DNA from: a virus
Virus record (IMG/VR): IMGVR_UViG_3300027749_000060
Location: 1 to 64,000 of that record
Direction: 5' to 3' (one strand)
DNA length: 64,000 nt
This document shows positions 61,301-64,000 of the stretch, piece after piece. Numbering within the stretch: the first letter of the stretch is position 1; each line of letters opens with the position of its first letter. The notes under the pieces were generated by a model. It ran no database searches and was not told the DNA's origin. It saw only the letters and a list, made by a program, of their open reading frames with translations. The translations under genes and the position numbers were made by a program.

Positions 61301-64000
61301 ACACTAGGACAACTCAGAGGGCATTGGAATGCTATTGGAAAAAATACTATTGGATTAATTGGAAATCCTATTTCATCAAATAATCTACGTGATCTGAATA
61401 CTAATGCACAAAATGGTTTAATTCTACAACACTCGGCGCCTACAATTTATGCATCGTTGTTTTTAATTGATCCGCATCTTAATTTTATTAATAGTATTGA
61501 ATTTGCACGTAGTGATTATTCAAAATTTAAAAATAAGTTTTTAGAACTATGTGTAAACACACCGGGGCTTCCCCGTAATAATACACCAGCTGGTGTTGAT
61601 ATGATATTAAAAATTATCAACGGTGTAAAAAATCAAACATTTCCGTGGCATTATTCAGATATGATTCCATGGGGCGATGATGTTGTATTAGATACATATA
61701 AAATAATTAATGCACAGACTAGACTGTATACACTGAATAATATATATCTATCGCCAATTGGCGATAAAATGTATCCAAAAAATGGTCCATCAAATTGTGC
61801 TGTTCTTGTTTATCTTAATAATAGATTATTAGTCATTGATGTTGAATACACCATTACTAATGGTAATCCTTATATTACTATTAGTGATAGTGTGTTATTG
61901 TACGAGGGTGATTTACTTACAATAAAAGGTTACAAAAATACTGACGGTAGTTATGTGCCCGAAACACCTACTAAAATGGGAATGTATCCTAAATTTGTTC
62001 CAAGTATATTTGTAGATACAGCATTCAGAACACCTATAAATGTAATACAAGGACATGACGGAAGTAGACTTCCAGTTTTTAATGATTTGCGGGACGACTA
62101 TCTACTAGAACTTGAAAAAAGAATATTTAATAACATTAAAGTAGAATACAATGCTGAATTATTTGATGTATTTACATTTGTACCCGGCAAGTTTAGAAAT
62201 AATGACTATACCAGGCTTGAATTTAATGAAGTATTAAATTCTGATTTTTTAAAATGGATAGGAACTAATCAACTAGACATTGGCAGCAATGAATATTTCT
62301 TATCCAATAACGAATTCAGCTGGAATTATAATCAAGCATCTGATTCTATTAATGATGAATTGTTGCCAGGTTATTGGAAAGGAATTTATCAATATTTCTA
62401 TGATACGTGTCGCCCGCACACACACCCATGGGAAATGTTAGGACTACAAAATAAACCAGTCTGGTGGGAACCTACATATGGCGCCGCCCCCTATACACCT
62501 TCCAAAACTCAAATGTGGACCGATTTGGCATATGGATTTAATCGCGGCGATCGTACCACTAATACACAATATGCAAGGCCTGGATTATTGAAAATTATTC
62601 CAGTTAATGATGCCGGGGAATTATTACCTCCGGTGTCTAAATTAGTAAAGAAATATAATGGGACTACATTTAATCAAAGTTATGCAATAGGAGATCAAGG
62701 GCCAGTTGAGTCGGCCTGGAGAAATACCAGCGAATATGTATTTTCATTACATCGTGCAATAGCGTTATTAAAACCTGCTAAGTATTTTGGATTATTTTTT
62801 AATACCTCTTCGTATATCAACGATCCGGTAATAAATCAGTATGTTTTAAAAAATAATAAAAAGAGAATAACTCCAGAGTCGTTGCTAATTAACGGAGAAG
62901 TAGTGTCAGGTGCAATAACCAGATCGTCAAGTTACGTAAATTGGATACATGGTTATCTGACTAATTTAGGAATTAATGCTGCACAAAAAATAAGAACTAC
63001 AATTAGTAATCTGGATATTAGACTAGGATATAGGATGTCTGGTTATAGTGATAAATCTTATTTCACTGCTCTGGTAGAACAGTATAGTCCTAACAGTGTA
63101 AATCAATCTGCTATTATTCCATCTGAAAATTACATTGTTCATTTAAATAAAAGCTCGCCTATACGTAGTGCAACCTACAGTGGGGTTATTATTTCTAAAA
63201 CTACAGGCGGTTATGTTATCAATGGATATAATTTAAAATATCCTTATTTTACAGTTATACCTAGTTTAATAAATGGCAATTTTTATAGAATTGAAGCAGT
63301 AACAGCAACTGCAATTATATATAAAGATTACATTGATCAAAAAATAAATGTACCGTATGGATTTGAATTTGGTTCATCGCAAGAGTTAGTTGACTTTTTA
63401 GTTGGCTACGAACGATTTTTAATGTCCCAGGGTTTTATATTTGAAGCATATGATTCAGATCTTGGTGAAGTAAAAAATTGGATACTAAGTGCAAAAGAAT
63501 TTTTAGGTTGGACTTTGCAAGGGTGGAACGAAGGTAATATATTAGTATTAAGCCCAGTTCATTACACACTACAATTGTTTTCAACTGATTCAGTTGTGGA
63601 TACAGTCATTGGGCAAACTTCTAATACTCAAGTATTGGGACCAAATTTTAATGTTATCAAAGCCGACGAAATTGCAGTATTAAAAGAACCGGGACGTACA
63701 ACTGTTACTGTAATTTCTGGACAAACTATTGCATTTATAGAATTGCAGTTGGTTCAATATGAACATGTATTAGTATTTGACAACACAACTGTGTTTGCTG
63801 ATGTTATATATAAACCAGAATTGGGCAGTCGACAGTATAGATTAAAACTAATTGGATCTAAAACCACTGGGTGGGACGGATCATTAAACATACCTGGATT
63901 TATTTACAACACAGGATATATTGAACAATGGACCCCTGGCAGAGATTACAAAAAAGCAGATATTATTCAATATAAAAAACAAAACTATACAGCTATAGCA
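58373..64000 (+). CDS. Giant baseplate/virion protein, gp7-position (3' end outside window)
   Basis: The frame is open from the ATG at 58373 (AGGT ribosome site eight bases upstream) to the window end, at least 1876 codons. The front (MATRKTLNLLPSIFQTETNKKFLGATLDQLVSEPD) and inner segments (RPHTHPWEMLGLQNKPVWWEP near residue 1345-1365, DYKKADIIQYKKQNYTAIA at the edge) are typical of the very large virion protein that follows gp6 in marine T4-like phages. T4 has gp7 (1032 residues) after gp6, a wedge protein, so this may be its functional counterpart, but sequence similarity to T4 gp7 cannot be judged by eye. No enzyme motif is evident. Confidence 0.85.
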   Translation, partial: MATRKTLNLLPSIFQTETNKKFLGATLDQLVSEPDISKFNGFIGRKFSPVNKPSDNFINEPTVSRENYQFEPAVVIKNTSNGIDLYADYQDLLEKVANHGGITENHNRLFESEYYSFNPRINFDKFINYTRYFWLPTGTDPVTVSAGTPGNDRTFVITRNDPGGYATINQDSTPNSTITLVRGAVYKFNVNQPGAKFWIQTEVGIDGFKDFNQTISTRDIIGIENNGAESGTITFTVPDKDSQDYYFKMPSLGFIDYAISEPFSAIDGQFWVNGNNAMDQIEGSTRYPQGYYVVFTSTSTNPDNWIDYTGNPVPIDKRHGLWKITINQNSKIQMEFVRTIPLGYKIRINYGANAGKEFFKNSGDNLVLSPPITAPLSTLFYQDENNESIVGKINIVDFPGNAINVNSDILGKVTYTSPNGVVFTNGLTVVFDNTVFPNSYRNSKYIIEGVGKSIKLIDIILLESVESVDTKSSVPFDQEPFDTLGLDQPIANSVAIPDYIVMNKSTTDLNAWARGNRWFHEDIIAKAAEYNKTTVKIDPTKRANRPIIEFEEDLQLFNSGKNFLAIIDRADTNFVGTGEKILNAYTDVNDKYVNDASIRRLNYIENQVAIFPNDISSNVRNALFRIEFKNQTTATSFNGVGTGYVNIRQGSNRVYEKILDGNRTTFRDQYIPGTLLYAVDNTYIGKIKSIFSNNEMILESPALVTRNEVVVKFNYPKITLRKIKTAVNNDSVVVRTGLNQKNTFWLNSGVWAYAQYKKDVNTPIKFDVVDKDGISLSSPSKYTESKFAGTTVFSYDIGSSISDPILGIKLRYTGIGNSISDINFVNSFETDTFTYKPYDYKTLNISSIGYLSKRTGRNTYSLLTVWQSISEPTKQYQHIADLSDGTTNYFEIDILPGDIVNQPNIKVFVNNVLIKNEDFVIETVGIRHAVNILTTVLDGDKIDILIYNKKSISDLGYYQIPSNLEFNAQNYDITNVTLGQLRGHWNAIGKNTIGLIGNPISSNNLRDLNTNAQNGLILQHSAPTIYASLFLIDPHLNFINSIEFARSDYSKFKNKFLELCVNTPGLPRNNTPAGVDMILKIINGVKNQTFPWHYSDMIPWGDDVVLDTYKIINAQTRLYTLNNIYLSPIGDKMYPKNGPSNCAVLVYLNNRLLVIDVEYTITNGNPYITISDSVLLYEGDLLTIKGYKNTDGSYVPETPTKMGMYPKFVPSIFVDTAFRTPINVIQGHDGSRLPVFNDLRDDYLLELEKRIFNNIKVEYNAELFDVFTFVPGKFRNNDYTRLEFNEVLNSDFLKWIGTNQLDIGSNEYFLSNNEFSWNYNQASDSINDELLPGYWKGIYQYFYDTCRPHTHPWEMLGLQNKPVWWEPTYGAAPYTPSKTQMWTDLAYGFNRGDRTTNTQYARPGLLKIIPVNDAGELLPPVSKLVKKYNGTTFNQSYAIGDQGPVESAWRNTSEYVFSLHRAIALLKPAKYFGLFFNTSSYINDPVINQYVLKNNKKRITPESLLINGEVVSGAITRSSSYVNWIHGYLTNLGINAAQKIRTTISNLDIRLGYRMSGYSDKSYFTALVEQYSPNSVNQSAIIPSENYIVHLNKSSPIRSATYSGVIISKTTGGYVINGYNLKYPYFTVIPSLINGNFYRIEAVTATAIIYKDYIDQKINVPYGFEFGSSQELVDFLVGYERFLMSQGFIFEAYDSDLGEVKNWILSAKEFLGWTLQGWNEGNILVLSPVHYTLQLFSTDSVVDTVIGQTSNTQVLGPNFNVIKADEIAVLKEPGRTTVTVISGQTIAFIELQLVQYEHVLVFDNTTVFADVIYKPELGSRQYRLKLIGSKTTGWDGSLNIPGFIYNTGYIEQWTPGRDYKKADIIQYKKQNYTAIA

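Overview
This window is a segment of a T4-like (contractile-tailed) bacteriophage genome, AT-rich and densely packed. It resembles marine T4-like phages (cyanophage and pelagiphage type) more than coliphage T4. This rests on the protein families seen: portal gp20, prohead protease gp21, scaffold gp22, major capsid protein gp23, recombination nuclease gp46/gp47, late sigma factor gp55, and baseplate proteins gp25, gp6, gp53, gp5, gp26 and gp51. No photosynthesis, integrase, CRISPR or tRNA genes were found. The host cannot be named from this window.

Layout. (1) 1-31.4 kb, minus strand: a very large cassette of tail-fibre, adhesin and other virion proteins. It includes a collagen-like fibre, a beta-helix protein, a seven-repeat Asp-box propeller, two very large lectin-domain proteins (one with an SGNH esterase domain), a 2233-residue protein with two tandem-repeat arrays, and a pair of paralogous virion proteins. 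(2) 31.5-38.8 kb, minus strand: a pirin-family cupin gene and a small single gene, then the capsid module in T4 order read backwards (gp23, gp22, gp21, an acidic core protein, a 76-residue protein, portal gp20). (3) 38.8-42.6 kb, minus strand: a 1270-residue tape-measure-like protein with 25-residue repeats. (4) 42.7-43.7 kb, plus strand: gp26, followed by a gp51-like reading frame that has no usable start codon and is reached by a -1 slip on T TTT TTC. (5) 43.74-44.2 kb: a noncoding stretch rich in hairpins. (6) 44.2-48.6 kb, minus strand: a PD-(D/E)XK nuclease, gp46, gp47 and late sigma gp55. (7) 48.7-64 kb, plus strand: the baseplate operon (gp48/54-like, gp53, a large hub-like protein, gp5-like puncturing protein with a C-terminal lysozyme-like domain, gp25, gp6 and a giant gp7-like protein cut by the window end).

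Regulation. Twelve good matches to a T4-type late promoter, NATAAATA (here most often TGATAAATA), sit in front of structural genes on both strands; the phage's own gp55 should read them. The gp55 and gp47 genes instead have sigma70-like elements, as expected for genes expressed earlier. Several rho-independent terminators separate highly expressed units around the capsid genes.

The most notable observations are the predicted programmed -1 frameshift that fuses gp26 to a gp51-like tail, beside the tape measure gene; the pirin-like gene inside the virion cluster; the SGNH-hydrolase plus GG-lectin adhesin; the gp5-like protein with its muralytic domain at the end instead of inserted; and the structured noncoding region at 43.74-44.2 kb.
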